Source of the DNA: Paraphysoderma sedebokerense
Taxonomy: Eukaryota; Blastocladiomycota; Physodermatomycetes; Physodermatales; Physodermataceae
DNA length: 64,000 bases
Assembly: GCA_025602915.1 (NCBI GenBank)
Contig: JAHLJZ010000007.1
Coordinates: 310,001 to 374,000, forward strand
Direction of reading: 5' to 3'
Below are positions 23,901-36,800 of the stretch, one piece after another (the first letter of the stretch is position 1; the number at the start of each line of letters is the position of its first letter). The notes beneath the pieces were generated by a model, which was given only the letters and a program-made list of their open reading frames with translations, was not told where the DNA came from and did no database searches. The position numbers and the translations under genes are program-made.

Positions 23901-24148
23901 CTAGAGAAAGCCAAAACAAAATGGGCCATTCAGTATAACTGCTGCACATAATTTGTGCTCTTATATGGAATGCAACATACATCTTCTGCCACCTTGACTT
24001 TGGAGACGGAGGAGGTAGGGGGTATAGGGCGAACTCTGTCGTCATCTGTTCTGAATTCCCTGCTCGAGGTTGACTTGACCGTCGGTTCGTTCTCCTTTAC
24101 GCCTCGTCTAAGGGCAGTGAATATTTTAGCGGTTGTGTACATAGACAT
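20996..24148 (-). CDS. Leucine-rich-repeat protein with disordered region and C-terminal half-LIM zinc motif
   Basis: Eight exons: 24148-23981, 23900-23818, 23746-23678, 23592-23398, 23325-23183, 23118-23041, 22963-22922, 22860-20996; 880 residues with all phases closing. Residues ~57-240 are leucine-rich repeats of the LxxLxLxxNxL type (LVSLNLSYNQLTHI, LETLNLSCNQLTT, LMDLHLSKNQLDKIP, LTKLSLSDNKITEI, LEWLGLSGNKLDD), followed by a cap (TISDNPFKDETREQNRLRYF). Residues ~270-840 are Ser/Asn/Thr-rich and disordered. The last 33 residues hold C852-x2-C855-x17-H873-x2-C876, the pattern of the first zinc module of a LIM domain, then stop; the second module is absent. It shares a 338-nt divergent promoter region with LEKR1. 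An LRR protein with a LIM-like zinc site suggests a cytoskeletal or polarity adaptor, not a proven role. Confidence 0.85.
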
Positions 24149-24486
24149 GGTGCTGGTCTGTGTGGGAGGGTATTGAGGGCTGCTATTACTACTGCTATTA
24201 ATATAAAAAAGAGTGTGGACTGTGGAGAGCAAACGAGGGGAGTTGGTCGGACTGGGCTGTCTCTTGGCAGAATGAATGCGGACGCGTGTTGGATTGTTCG
24301 ACGCGTCACTGGAATGCTCATTCTTGCATTCTCGCTCTTCTATGCCTTTCAATCTTCAATTTATCAAACTCGTCTGGGACAGTCGAGGATCTACCTTAGG
24401 AATTCCGCCCCGCCTCATCTAACTCTGTATTGTCTTGTCGGCTTATCTGTATATTCCGCTCTTGATCTTCTTCAATCCCTAGATCC
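24149..24486. promoter_or_regulatory. Divergent promoter region LRR protein / LEKR1
   Basis: 338 nt between divergent start codons. Open in frame upstream of the LRR gene's ATG, but without a better ATG. I looked for an RFX X-box-like inverted repeat, as expected for flagellar genes in animals, and did not see a convincing one. Confidence 0.5.
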
Positions 24487-27250
24487 ATGGACTCTTCTGC
24501 TCCTGTACAGCGACCTCCCCTACCGCAGGAAATCTTGCGAATGGCTGACGACGAAACAGCATGCAAATTTTGTGGGGTTTCTTATCTAATTCTTTCACGA
24601 ACAGAAAAACTCGAAAAGCTAGTGGAATCGCTTAACCACGAGTTGGATCTAAGAAAGGTTGATTTACATCCCAAATTTTTAACTTACCCTAAATGAAAAT
24701 GTTGTCGTCGTTGGTCGAAAAGCAATTGACAATCACTTGGATGATTGAACACATACTATACAGAAATATATCGAAGAACGACCAGCTCTTCTTCTGAAAA
24801 TTCAACGTTCTGAGAATGATATCGTGACAATGACCCAACAGTTACAAGAGTCGAACAAAAAAGCTGACCTTTACGAAAGGCAATGGAAAGATATTTCTTC
24901 AGCAAATGAAAGATTATCCAAAGACTTGGTAATAATTTCCCCTTATTGTCACAGATGGTATGCAGAATACTAAATTATTCTATTTATTGTATTTCTAGGA
25001 AGCTACTAATTCCAAAGTTCGATATCTGCAGTACAAACAGAAAGAGAAATTGTCTAAGCTAAACGAATCCCTAACTCAAATGACAGAAGGTCTAAAAATT
25101 GAAAAAACAAGACTTTCAAGAATGAAAGAAGATGTTCGAGAATGGTTGGTTACTCTATATTCAATTTCAGTCTAACCTTGTATCTGATGCCACTCGTTCA
25201 GCTTTTCGACAGTTCCGACGGCTATGAATGATACAGTCAGAAGAATAACGCAGCAGCTACAGATCTATTATGACAATCGACAGATTTCAATTAAAAACGA
25301 TTATGAACGCCAAGTAGCGGAGTATCGTCAAAGAGAGATTCAAAGTTCAGAAGAATTGAAAAATCGGTAGGTCATTCTAATCTCGATGGTACAGGGGAAA
25401 AACTGTCATTGACTTGCATTTAGAGAACAGAAAATTGAGAAACTTGAAATGACAAGACAGAAATCAGAGTTCAAGATGGAGCAAATGAAATCTGAAATAT
25501 CAGGTAAGTCATATTCAGATCCAACTTTCACTTGATAGTATGCCATGAACATTCGGGGAATATTGACCTTCAACCCCTCAACAGAATTGAAATCGGCAAT
25601 AGAGTCACAATTTCGACAAATTGAGGATCACACGAAATTGTCAAACGTATTTCTATCTTCATTGCATGTTTCTCTTTACGCATCAGGGTTGTATGACCTG
25701 ACAAGTTTGTTACCTTTTCAAACAGGATCTACAATCCAAATTTGTTTCCACCACAGCATCATACGAGTCGCAGATATCATCAATCTTGGAAGAAAAAACT
25801 ACCTTGCTAAAACGAAGTCAACAGAAAGAACAAGTCTTACAGGCAGAGATAGTCCAGTTAACACAAAATATTAGGAAGCTAGAAGGACAATTAAAGGAAC
25901 AGAAAAAGTTGAATAAAAGTGACGTGGAGACGTTGATGGTGGAAAAAAACGTAAGTGTGCGAATAACTGACTTCCGGGGGTCATCCCGTAGTTTTAGGCT
26001 TTCTGATGCTGAATTCTCAATAGGGTAAAATTGACGTCCTCCAAAAGTCAATCGAAAGATTGCGACATGAGGTAACGGAAATGAGTGAAGAACGGTATAA
26101 TATTGATTTTCAATAGATATTCATTATGAAGCATTGATTGATTGCTCCAAATAGATCGAATATGCTGAAATTGCATGAAAAGGAATTGGAATCCACAAAG
26201 GAAGAGTTTCAGAAGTCATGTCAGGAACAGGTGAAAATGCGGACGATTGTATTCGTACTGATTCCAGTGAAATCAGAAACAGACATCTGATAACCATTTA
26301 CAACCATCCTTAGATTCAAAATGCAGAAAACAGCATTAAAATTGAATTTGAAAAAGAAAAGCTAAAAATTGAGGAAGAGTGGGCAATGAAACTTGAGAAA
26401 GCATTGAGCCTGGAACAGGTAAACACATTGAGGGATTTCTCTCCAGTCTTGTCAATTATAACGTCTAATTTATGATTGAATACGCTAGACGCACCTTAGT
26501 GAGCTATCTCGTCTTAAAGAACAGTGCGAGTCAAGCGAAAAAGAAATTCAACTTTGGGCCCAGAAAACTCAGGAATTAGAGGAAGAATTAAAAAATGAGC
26601 GGAACCGGGCCAACGAGTTGGAAAGTCAAATTCAAGCTACCACGGTATTCACTTCTGCATTACCTGTTATTGTCATATTAGCAACAGAAAGAATGACGTA
26701 TAAATGATGTAAACTGTTCTTTCTATAGGATAGTCAGTCCGTCAAACTCACGTCATTGCAAAACCACCTCGAACTCGAAAAATCGACGCGAGCCAAGCTT
26801 GAACAGCAGCTAAAACAATTAGAAACTCAACTTCAATCTTCTTCAAATTTGCCACCATCGTCATTAATAAAGGAAAGAGAAAATGACTTTTGTAACACTA
26901 TTGAATCTCTCAAATCGCAGTTAACTTCATCCCACTCTGAGATTCAATTCTTAAAGGAAACGGTGAAGTTTGAATGTGAAGAACGAATTAAATTGCTGAG
27001 CGAAATTGACGAGCTACGAAGGTTGGTCAAAGTTAAAAACAATGGTAGTATGCCGATAAATAAGGATGCAGGAACCCGTACGGGGGCTGGAGAAAAGGAT
27101 TTAACAGCTTCCGGATCAACCATTAGAGTTAGTGGAGCTGGAGGAATGGTGAGTGAAGTTGACGACGGCGATGGAAGATGGAAAATAAGAGATAAGAAAG
27201 TGAGAAAGGCAATGACAGGTTCAACTGGATCAATTGGCAGAAGAAGGTGA
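24487..27250 (+). CDS. LEKR1: LEKR1-like coiled-coil protein
   Basis: Homologue of Leu-, Glu- and Lys-rich protein 1. Twelve exons: 24487-24657, 24764-24928, 24999-25144, 25202-25366, 25424-25503, 25585-25646, 25726-25950, 26024-26094, 26155-26230, 26314-26418, 26489-26644, 26729-27250; 647 residues. The N-terminal signature is clear: PPLPQEILRMADDETACKFC followed by GVSYLIL, matching the PLPxEI-x-KM-xx-x-ETxCxFCGVSYLIL start of the animal protein. Everything after it is coiled coil rich in Glu, Lys and Gln up to ~residue 565, then a Gly/Ser/Lys tail. LEKR1 is little studied; its presence beside flagellar genes and its known occurrence mostly in ciliated eukaryotes fit a flagellar or basal-body role, but that is inference. 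The start is supported by the conserved N terminus immediately after the ATG. Confidence 0.85.
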
Positions 27251-27412
27251 GAGCCGGAAGTACATATTAATGGTGAGATGGAAAAATTGAAACACCGCTG
27301 GAGCCGTGGTCTTCGATGTCTTTGCCATATCAACCGAACAGAATGACTCATCACCCGAGAAAACCGTCGTTATTATCTTTTGAAGTAAAGTAAATACAAA
27401 TATATATCTATA

Positions 27413-27418
27413 AATAAA
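27413..27418 (+). terminator. Candidate polyadenylation signal of LEKR1 gene
   Basis: AATAAA about 160 nt after the LEKR1 stop codon and before the next start; position and sequence fit a 3'-end signal. Confidence 0.35.
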
Positions 27419-27542
27419 GTCTTCGTAGAATTTTTCCGTACATACCGTCTTCTGAATGGTCATTCCTTTTCTTTCTCGATCATCCGTACCGTCACAGTTA
27501 AACAAATCTTTCCAACTCTTCACGAGAATCCGTGTTGCAAAT

Positions 27543-28508
27543 ATGTCCAACTCTGCACCTACATTCAAAGACAACTTTTCGAAACAAGCTAAAGTCTACG
27601 CCAAATATCGACCTACATATCCGAAATCTTTATATCAATATTTGAACTCTATTGTGAAAGAACACGATGTAGTTTGGGATTGTGCCACTGGCAATGGTTT
27701 TGTGCCACTTCATTCACTCCATTTCGTTTTTCTTTACTCAACGCCATTTAACAATTCGTTACTGCACATCAGGGCAAGCCGCTGTACCTCTTTCAGAATA
27801 CTTTAAAAAAGTAGTAGCAACTGACGCATCCTCTGCTCAAATTGAGAGTGCGGTCGCGAAATCCAATATTGAATATCGTGTCGCTGCAGCAGAAGACAGT
27901 GGATTGGCTAACTCAAGTGTTGACTTGGTGACTGTCGCCCAAGCGGTTCATTGGTTTGATTTGGGTGCATTTTATAAAGAAGTCAGAAGGGTGAGTATTG
28001 GGTTCCGAGTTTTGTTTGCGTTCAAACACAGGGTCTGGTAACGGATCAGTGTCCATTTTTTTCCATTATATTGCTCTGATAATAGGTGGTCAAACCAGGA
28101 GGAGTCATAGCAGTGTGGACATACAATCTTCCTAGAATTTCTCCATCTGTGGATTCGGCGGTTCATCGTTTCTATTCTGAAATTGTGGGACCGTACTGGA
28201 TGTTTGAACGCAAATTGGTTGAAAGCCAGTACCGCGACTTGCCATTTCCCTTTGAGAAGGTGGATGAGGGTCCCCAGGGAAGTGGCGGGAAGGAAACGAT
28301 CAAAGAGTTTGCGAGTGAGATGGAGTGGGAGTTTGATCAGTTGAAGGGATACTTGTCCAGTTGGTCAGCGACGCAAGGGTACATGAAGGCCAACGGGAGG
28401 GATGCGGTGGAGGAGTACGAGGGTGAGTTGAGGAAGGCGTGGGGGAGTGTGGACGAGACGAAGAGAGTGGAGTATCCCATATTCCTCAGGGCTGGCCGTG
28501 TGCTCTAA
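27543..28508 (+). CDS. SAM-dependent methyltransferase (class I, trans-aconitate-methyltransferase-like)
   Basis: Three exons: 27543-27696, 27773-27990, 28086-28508; 264 residues, the usual length of this small fungal family (yeast YHR209W/Crg1 and Tmt1 relatives). The fold is a class I Rossmann methyltransferase: motif I VVWDCATGNGQAA (split by the first intron), acidic residue of strand 2 in VVATDASSAQ, then VAAAEDSGLANSSVDLVTVAQAVHWFD and VVKPGGVIAVWTYN. The C-terminal half has the family's IVGPYWMFERKLVESQYRDLPFPF pattern (seen as shorter pieces VGPYWMFER and YRDLPFPF). Substrate cannot be read from sequence; yeast relatives methylate trans-aconitate or modify lipids. An in-frame ATG also lies at 27456; 27543 (MSNSAPTFKDNF) is preferred because the family homology starts there. 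Confidence 0.85.
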
Positions 28509-28783
28509 TTACAATGTGCTCTAATAATGACAATGTACTCTAATTCTGATGCATTCCAAATCTGCGGTATTTCTAAGGGCAGCAGTGGGACAATAGGGCA
28601 ACAATATTAATATGAAACGCGTAATCTGATTGGCCGGGATGCTTAAACTTAGTCCCTCCTCTTCCACTTTTATTTTTGACTCTTTTCCGACTGACATTGA
28701 TCAAGCATCTCATTTCTGCCCTCTTTATCGCACACTCTCAAATCACACCATTATCACTTTGCAAGATGTCTTGAGCTGTCGCT

Positions 28784-31700
28784 ATGGTGTCCAGTTCCAT
28801 GTTATCCTTGCCATTTTGCGTCGTCGGCCTGTTGGCCTTCTCATTACTCATCCAGTCAGTCGCAGCCAGTTAGTTGATTTTCTCTACATCTATCATACTT
28901 TCATTCGTTCGCAGTGCTTCTGACTCTAATTTGCAACACTCTAACAGACTCGAGGGAGTTGGAATGTTTGGCGACGTTGTCCAGGTGAGCTAATCTCGGC
29001 AGCTTATTTAGGCAATCTAAACTTAGTTTGATGGTTTCAGTCACTAGGACTGAGTCGATTTGTAAGAGGATTGATCACTAACCATTATCCTAACTTGGCC
29101 ATTTTAGAAACCAAATTCTCAATGATCCTATACTCTCCGCGGTTAACTCACAGCAAAAGTCCTGGGCATTTCCATCCAACTCTTGGACTTTCTTACCGTC
29201 TGTCGTCAGTAGTCCGAACGGCTGTATAGTGCCCAACGAAACGTTTGTATCGGCAACCCGAAATGCATCCAACCAAGCAGATCAATTACAGCCTGTAAAA
29301 ATCGACTCTCTCACTTTACATCCCTTACCTATTTCTCAAATCGTCTCGACCTCCTCGCTTGAACCTTTCACATACATAATTGATTCAAACCAAGCGCAAT
29401 TAGAATTAGCTATCAGCTATTCACCATTGATTATAAAACCAGACACAGGAGTTTGGTGTAAGCTAACGTTTTTCGACGAATCGAAACGTCAGATTTTCTC
29501 CGATGAATCAACTACGTTCAACGGGATTGTTGCACTCGGGGCGCTCTCCGCTCAAGCGTCGTCCTTACCGACGAAAACTGATTTTCCACCACTTCTGATT
29601 CCTAGAACCACAAGGACAATAAAAATGGATGTTTTTGCGTCCTCTGATATGCAAGTTTGCATCAGTGGTGTTAAAGCATCTGTGGGACAAATCAATGAGA
29701 AATCAGAGTTGACAAAGATTGTCAGAGAATATTGGAATTATTTCGCCGTGGCGACTTTAGCAAATGCGGCAGTGGTACCGTTCATATTGTTTGGGCTGGG
29801 GAAAGAACTAGGACGAAGAGTAGCAATGTATGTGACTCATTCGCACTCGGTGTTCGGACGGAATAACGGGACCTTTAAACTGACATGATTCTATTGTTGC
29901 TATCGCCAAACAGACCATTCAATATTCTACAGAGAGTGCAAAACAGAACGATTCCATTCGTTCTTTTCGGTATGTCACAATTATATTTCCCATTGATAAT
30001 CGAACCGAGCTAATTTTAGCATATTACAGTCGCAACGGCTTCTTTCCTCGTTCTTACAGCCGTTTCACTCTTTACCACACCCACTCCTTTGTCGCCCATT
30101 CTTCTGCCGGTTCTTGGAACAACACCTGAATTAAGAGTGCTAGTTGACCTTTTATGTCTGGTTATAGTATTAATCGCTGGTCCTTTACTGTATTGGCCTC
30201 TGTGGTTATGTTACGACCAAAGTTTCCGAGTTGTCGGGGGATTGTTGGGTACTTGGACTACAATTTGTCTTGGTGGATTTCGAATGTAGGCTATCTTAAT
30301 CACTTCGATGCTCTACATTGCAATCATTCACTGTTTTCTCTTGCTCTAGTCTTTCTTTCTTACAGTCAGTTCCCGTCTCCACTCCCTCGCTTCTCATCAT
30401 TCAATGTCTGGTTTACTTTCCGGAAATATTTTCACTATTCTTTCTCTTTGTATTCTTCAATCTTTCGTGGGTCTTTGATCTGACTCGACGCCACATGCAA
30501 AAGAAGCGACCATTAAACGATGCCATCGAAAAGATATTGGAGTGGAGCTATGTTCAAGACTTAGTACTGTCAAGAAGAATCAAAAAGCAAAGGCGAAAAG
30601 AAGAGAGATTGCGAAAACGAATGAATGCGCTTCATGTTGGCGAAAATGCGAATGCTGCAAATGACAGTATGAGAAATTGGTGGGTCCCAAGGAGATTGGA
30701 AGACTGGATGGAAGTATTGGGTGTATTGGCAGGATCGAAGAAAGGGGTTAGGTACAACTTAACGATTCATAGTCATTCTCTGAATATGAAATTAACGATA
30801 TGCTCGACTACAGATTGCCTACGCTACTGATCGCGATGCTTATTCTGAAGTGCTTATTACTGTATTTTTCTGGTCTCGCCATTTTATATCAGTACTACCA
30901 GTCCCTCGGAACCACCCTGACCTGCTCCATTATCTCATATCTCCCGTCTTCCACCATGCCTTCAACTTCTCAACTTTCTGATCCGACTACATTGTGGTAT
31001 TGTCTCTTGACTTGTATCGCAGTTTCTATTATATTTGCAACTTTAGTTTCTGGCTGGCTTTCTCTTTCTGTCATAAGGATATTTCAGAAAGATCTCAAAC
31101 GGCTAAGAAAGGGCGACTACGACTGGATCAATTTACCTGGTAGAATGGGGACTTTGACCAGAGTCATTCATCGACATGTGAATCTGAACGGCCACATCAA
31201 GTTTCTCGGATACGCAACAACATATACTCTCCTTGGTTCCCTCGTGATCCTGTTACTTTCGTTTCTATTCACCATTCTCGTTATCTTGATCATTCTCTAT
31301 CCAACTGCTACAGGTATCGTTCAAATCTTTACACGGGGATACTTGATTCCTTTGGCCGCAGTTCTGGTAATTTATTACATCCAGTCGTTTGTTGTGTCCA
31401 AATTATTTATTGTACCCGGCTCGAGATTTTTCGTAAAAAAGAGGAACCTATTCTGGCATGTTGCATACTTATGCATGTGGTGGGATTTGGGAATCGTAGC
31501 AGCCGGAAGTTATGTCTGGAGAACAGTGCTGGCTGTCGTTGGCGTAATAGGTGGAAGCTTAAATACCGAAGAGAGTGTGGTCGGGAGAGGATGGCAGAAG
31601 TTAGACGGCGGTATGTTATTATTACACATTCATTTCTGTTCCATCCCTCGCTGACGCTTGTTTATTTTTCAATTCTCACATTGACGTTGATAGGTTACAC

Positions 31701-33504
31701 TTCATACTTGTCGTTTCTGCTCACTGAACATATTTACAACAATCCTATCATCATAGTCTTCCTGCAGTTATTGCATCAGTCGAAGTTAAAAAAATTGAAT
31801 AGCGTTTACGTGGTACCAACATTGAACCGGAAGCCCATGTTGCCGGCTAAAGTTGAAGAGAATCATTCTTTGGCGAAGGGAAGTAGTGATCGAGTAGACG
31901 ATGATATAACTATTGTGGAAGGCCGAATAGACCAGAACAGTGAGGACACGGATGAAATTGGTACGGTGTCGCCGTCAAGTGAACCGTCTGATCCGATTAG
32001 AAGTAAAGAGAAAGCCACGAAATCGAAATCACTTTCAATTTCAATTTCCACCGCTACTCCCGACGTATCCGATTCGTATAACAGATATCTAATTTCGATT
32101 CGTGCCCGTACGCGTTGGCATTTGTCTCGTACGCTGCTCAAAAATCCGGAATTGAGATGGCTCCGCAAACATCGACTATCTGATTTAGCATTCTTAAATG
32201 GATACGAGGACGTCAGAGCATCCAGACCTATGACATTGATGCTGCCAAGTCAAGTGACCTTGAATAGGTACAGTTTCATTGGCGGCGGCGGGGAACGATA
32301 TAGAGCTAGTTGGGTCAATCTTGGCTCTGTGAGTGCATTCGGCGAAGCAGGAAAATCTAGCCGACTTAGTATGGCTGGTAACAGAAGGAACAGAGTTAGC
32401 ATGGCTTACGTGGTGGATGGAAGTGAAGATGAATATGATTATGATGAAGGAAGTGAAGGAACCAGCAGTAGATCTGGAACCGGGAGTGAAGAAGTGGACG
32501 AATCTGATTCCGAATATGATGACGAATATGATGGCGAAACTTCGAGTTCAGATGAGTCCATACCGTCTCGGCATTCTTCGAACTCTTCAACATCGGTTTA
32601 CAATCCCGCTGCCACCCCAACGCGATCTGCATTCCGCAAATCCTCATTGTCAGTGGCACACCCCACCAACACAAATAGCGAGAACAAATCTTCTCAATCG
32701 AGTGGTGCCCCCATTTCGTTCATACCGTCTTCTTCCGCACCTCGAAGATCAGTCGTCTTCGATGAAACCAAAATATTGCCGTCCCGCCAATTGCGAAAAC
32801 GAACTGCTTCTGCCAGTTCCGGTGATTTTAAGAGGCCCGTATCTGCGGCAGGAGTCAGTACGATTAAACAATCAAGACCAAGCAGTATGTACTCAGCCAT
32901 GGAGGCACGAAGTACGAAAGCTATGTCGGCGTTGTCATCTATGGGCATCGTTCCACCGCCGATTCCTCCGATACCTCCTGTTCCATTGATTCCGAGTTAT
33001 AGCCATAAACGACGCGGATCACGAAGCTCCAAGTCCTCTCGAACTTCTCGTGACGGTAAGAGGAGTTCAATGTCCAGTAGTTTTTTTGAGAAGGAAGAAT
33101 TTACAAATTGGAGTGAATGGATGTCCCAAAATGAAACCCGTTCAAGATCTGGATCTGTATCTGGATCCACATCTCCATCTGCATCTGCATCGGGAACTGG
33201 ATCTGGATTAGGGTTGAATTCGGGATTACGTGTAGCTGGTAACAGATTAAGTGGAATATTTAAAGAGAGAAGGAAAAGTAACGTTAGTTTGAAGAGTAAT
33301 AGTGGCAACGCAAGTGGACATGCTGATGCCAAAGATCAGAAAGCAAAAAGAAAGAGCGTAGTGAGCGTCCGCAGTTTTGTGTGGGATGACGATGAAGATG
33401 ATGAGGATGAATTTAGCGAGACCGAGGACGAGACTGAAGATTCTGAAGGTGATAGTGAGTCGGATGATGACTTCAAGACAGTTGAGAATGAGGGACGCGA
33501 GTAA
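28784..33504 (+). CDS. STRA6: STRA6-like multipass receptor/transporter
   Basis: Resembles animal STRA6, the retinol-uptake receptor. Eight exons: 28784-28868, 28915-28984, 29108-29827, 29914-29969, 30030-30285, 30350-30751, 30814-31610, 31694-33504; 1,398 residues, all in phase. Signal peptide (residues ~1-28), a ~220-residue exoplasmic domain, about ten hydrophobic segments (~260-850), then a long cytosolic tail. The best matches to STRA6 lie near the end of the membrane part: GGYTSYLSFLLTEHIYNNP followed by FLQLLHQSK (human GYYTYRNFLKIEVSQSHP, FCSLLLQAQ) and RARTRWHLSRTLLKNPELRW with LRKHRLSDL (human RARWGLAYTLLHNP and FRKTALLG). The tail is Ser-rich with two very acidic blocks (~32420-32530, ~33385-33500). 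Human STRA6 is 667 residues; the extra length is the ectodomain and tail. Retinoid as substrate is inference from the family. Confidence 0.78.
33142..33222 (+). repeat. Degenerate GGATCTGGATC-type coding repeat
   Basis: Hexamer-like TCTGGA/TCTGCA repeats in the STRA6-like tail encode Ser-Gly and Ser-Ala runs; simple low-complexity DNA. Confidence 0.75.
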
Positions 33505-33873
33505 GGGTGCTGTGGAAGCCCGATTATTTATTGTAGCGTTGTAATATCATCAGTTCGTGTTCTTTAATGTATGAATTTTACAATAAGCATTGCCGCTGAT
33601 GTTATGGAGGTGCGACGCACGAATGGGGCTGGAAACAATGCGAGCCAAAGTTTCTTATTTTTCCGGCCATTGCGCGGACAGAACAGGTGGAGCGCATTCC
33701 ATTGACTTTCTCTCCTTGTTCCCCTCGGGCCACTTTTGTCTGTCTGCCCTACCCTTTCGTTCTTTCTCCGTTCCTTCTATATCTATTACTAATATTTGTA
33801 TATATGGGCCATTTCGCACTGTCGGCCATATTTGCATCACATCTGAATTCTCCAGTTGTCGCCGAGAACTAGA
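33505..33873. other. Intergenic region STRA6-like to GH5 gene
   Basis: 369 nt between two plus-strand genes, holding the 3' end of one and the promoter of the other, with a pyrimidine-rich stretch at ~33700-33780. Nothing else recognised. Confidence 0.4.
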
Positions 33874-36800
33874 ATGATTAGAAAAAGATTGTCAGCGAGA
33901 CTATCAGCCGAAATCATCGATAGCAATATGCAACTTCAAGAATTTGAACGTCCTGAAGCTATTTCAACATCAATTTCTAATTCTCGCAACCCAGAAGTAT
34001 CCTCCGATATCGGGTTGCAAAATTCACCTGCATTACAAACGCAGATTATACCCCCTGACAATCTAAAAGTCGTCACTCTCACGGCTGTCAATGAAGATGA
34101 AGAAAAACAAAATGACAAAAAGAATGCCTTGTCTATATCTGGTTCTTGGTTTATAGATGGATATGGTCGTAAAGTACTTTTGCGAGGTGTAAATGTATCT
34201 GGCAATGCAAAATTACCTTATACTCCTTACCTTCCTTCTCACATTTCAAGTCAATTTTTCGACGATATCAATGTATCTTTTGTCAATCGACCGTTCCCTT
34301 TATCTCAAGCGGATGAACATTTCAGCAGACTGAAATCCTGGGGTTTCAATTTTTTTCGATTTTGTATAACCTGGGAAGCGATAGAACATTACGGTCCAGG
34401 AATTTACGATATGGAATTCATAAATTATGTCATCGCAGTATTACGTAAAGCAAAAGCGTATGGTCTAAAATGTTTTATTGATCCTCATCAAGACGTTTGG
34501 TCAAGATTCTGCGGCGGTAGCGGTGCCCCGAATTGGACTCTAAAATTAGTCGGACTCGATGCCACAAAATTTGGACCTACGAATGCCGCTATAGTTCACA
34601 ATACGTGGGCTGAATCTGGATTACCCTGGACTACAACGAATCCAAAAGATTATCCAAAGATGATTTGGCAGACGAATTATTTTAAATTGGCTTGTGCGAC
34701 TATGTTCACTTTATTCTTTGGTGGAAAACTGTATACTCCGGACTTTATTATCACTGATGAATACCAGGAGAAGCCGTCTATTTCTTCGTCCACAAGTAAT
34801 TTCAGTACGGGACAGTACAACATCGAAGATTATCTGCAATCGCATTTCATCAATTCTTTTAAAACCCTCGCCCGTGAAATTCACAAGGATGGAAGTTTGG
34901 AGGATACAGTCGTCTTAGGATACGACACTCTGAATGAACCTGGTCCAGGATACATCGGAATCTCGGATTTATCGGTTATACCGGTCAGCCAAGAACTCAA
35001 ACAAGGGTTAACACCTACACCCATACAAACCATGTTACTTGGAACCGGAGCAACCTGTGATGTGGCAAATTGGAAAGTCACATCGGTGGGACCTGTTCCA
35101 TGGGGTAGTTATACAGTGAATTCAGAAAAAGAAGTAGCCTGGCTTTTGAAGAGAGTGACACCCAAAGAGTTGCGAGAAATGGCATTCGACACTTTAAAAT
35201 CTAAGCCATCATCGGCCTACTCTATTGCTAGATTCGAAGATTTTGTTCAGTACGAGTCTCCTAATCCACCTCAGACGTCGTTTCCTCAAGGTTGTATATG
35301 GAAAGCAATGGGACTGTATGATGTTAATTCGCAAGAGTTACTACAGCCCAATTACTTTGGATGCAACCCTTCTACTGGTGCCGCCATGACAATGCACGAT
35401 TTCCAAGATACATTGTGGTTACCATTTAGTCAAAGATTTTTGATGGAAATACGAACCATTCATCAGACTGCCATGGTGTTCCTGGAACCTCCCGTGAATG
35501 AGGAGCCCCCAAATCTTCGCAATGTTCAAAGTGGCTCCCCTCCTTTCGATTCACTATCGTCTTCATCAACTCAAAATTCTGTTACAATTACCGTACAATC
35601 TCCGTCTACAAATTCTGCAAACTCATCAATACCCCAAACATCACCCCAGAATCTATTACTACCACCTCAGTATGATTCGCATTCCCGCAACAACACCACA
35701 TCTTCTGTAAATAGCACCACTCCTCTTACTAGGCCCTTTTCGCCCCACTTACCTTCCGCCGTCTCCTGTTCGAATTCGAATGTTACCATTCATCCTGACT
35801 TCTGTAAAAATTTAGTATACGCACCTCATTGGTACGACGGGCTTACTCTCATCACTAAGCATTGGGGATTCTATAATATGGATTACCTTCTTGTCAAGCG
35901 AAAGCTGAAGACCATGTTGACCGCTTTAAGGTTTGGGACTCACGGGGTGAGAGAGTGTATGAGAGTGCAATTAGAGCTGATCAAACATGAATGTGAAGAA
36001 TTTATTGGTAGTTGTTTCAGTTTTGTTCATAGAAATATCTGCTACATTGAGTTTAATATTTTTTTCTCATTGTAGGCGCTGCACCGACGATACTCGGAGA
36101 AATTGGGATTCCATACGACATGGATGATAAATATGCTTACTACATGGGCGATTTTTCATCTCAAATTCAAGCGCTCGACTGCAATCTCCGGGCGATCGAA
36201 TCCAATTTGCTCAACGTTACCCTATGGAATTACTGTCCGGACAACAGTTACGAATGGGGTGATGGTTGGAACGGGGAGGATTTGAGCTTGTACAGTTTGG
36301 GATGGGTCGAGGAGAAGGGAGGATTGGAAAAAGTTGTTAAAACAAAGGAAATAGAAAGTCAACAGCAAAACGAAAACCAAAAGCAAAATTTTGAAGACCT
36401 ATTGGTGAAGCCGATAATACAACCGAGAGATGAGTTAGTATCGCCGTTATCGCCTGTTTACTCAGCAACCAAGTCTCCAGCTTCTCTCGGAACTCGTCAT
36501 CATAAGAGTCGCACGGTTTCGTCTTCCTCTACTGACTCGACTTTGAATCTGGCAGAATGCTGTGACGAGTTTCAGATGATTGATAAGTTGGCTGCTGGTG
36601 GACGTGCTATGGAAAGCTTCGTCAGACCATACCCTATGGCAACTGACGGCACACCTCTACAGTTGTCATTCGACGCTACGTCGAAGCGCCGGACTTTCGA
36701 ATTTGTGTTTGAGAAGGAATGGAAGTTATGTGGAAGTTGTTGCCGAAGAGATTCTGCGATTTCGTATACCTACCCTCCGTCGAAAGTGGGGTCCTCGTCA

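Noticed and set aside
24149-24352. In-frame extension upstream of the LRR gene's ATG
   Set aside because: No ATG in the extension; only non-standard start codons.
28630-28923. 97-codon frame overlapping the start of the STRA6-like gene
   Set aside because: Different frame from the signal peptide and from all following exons.
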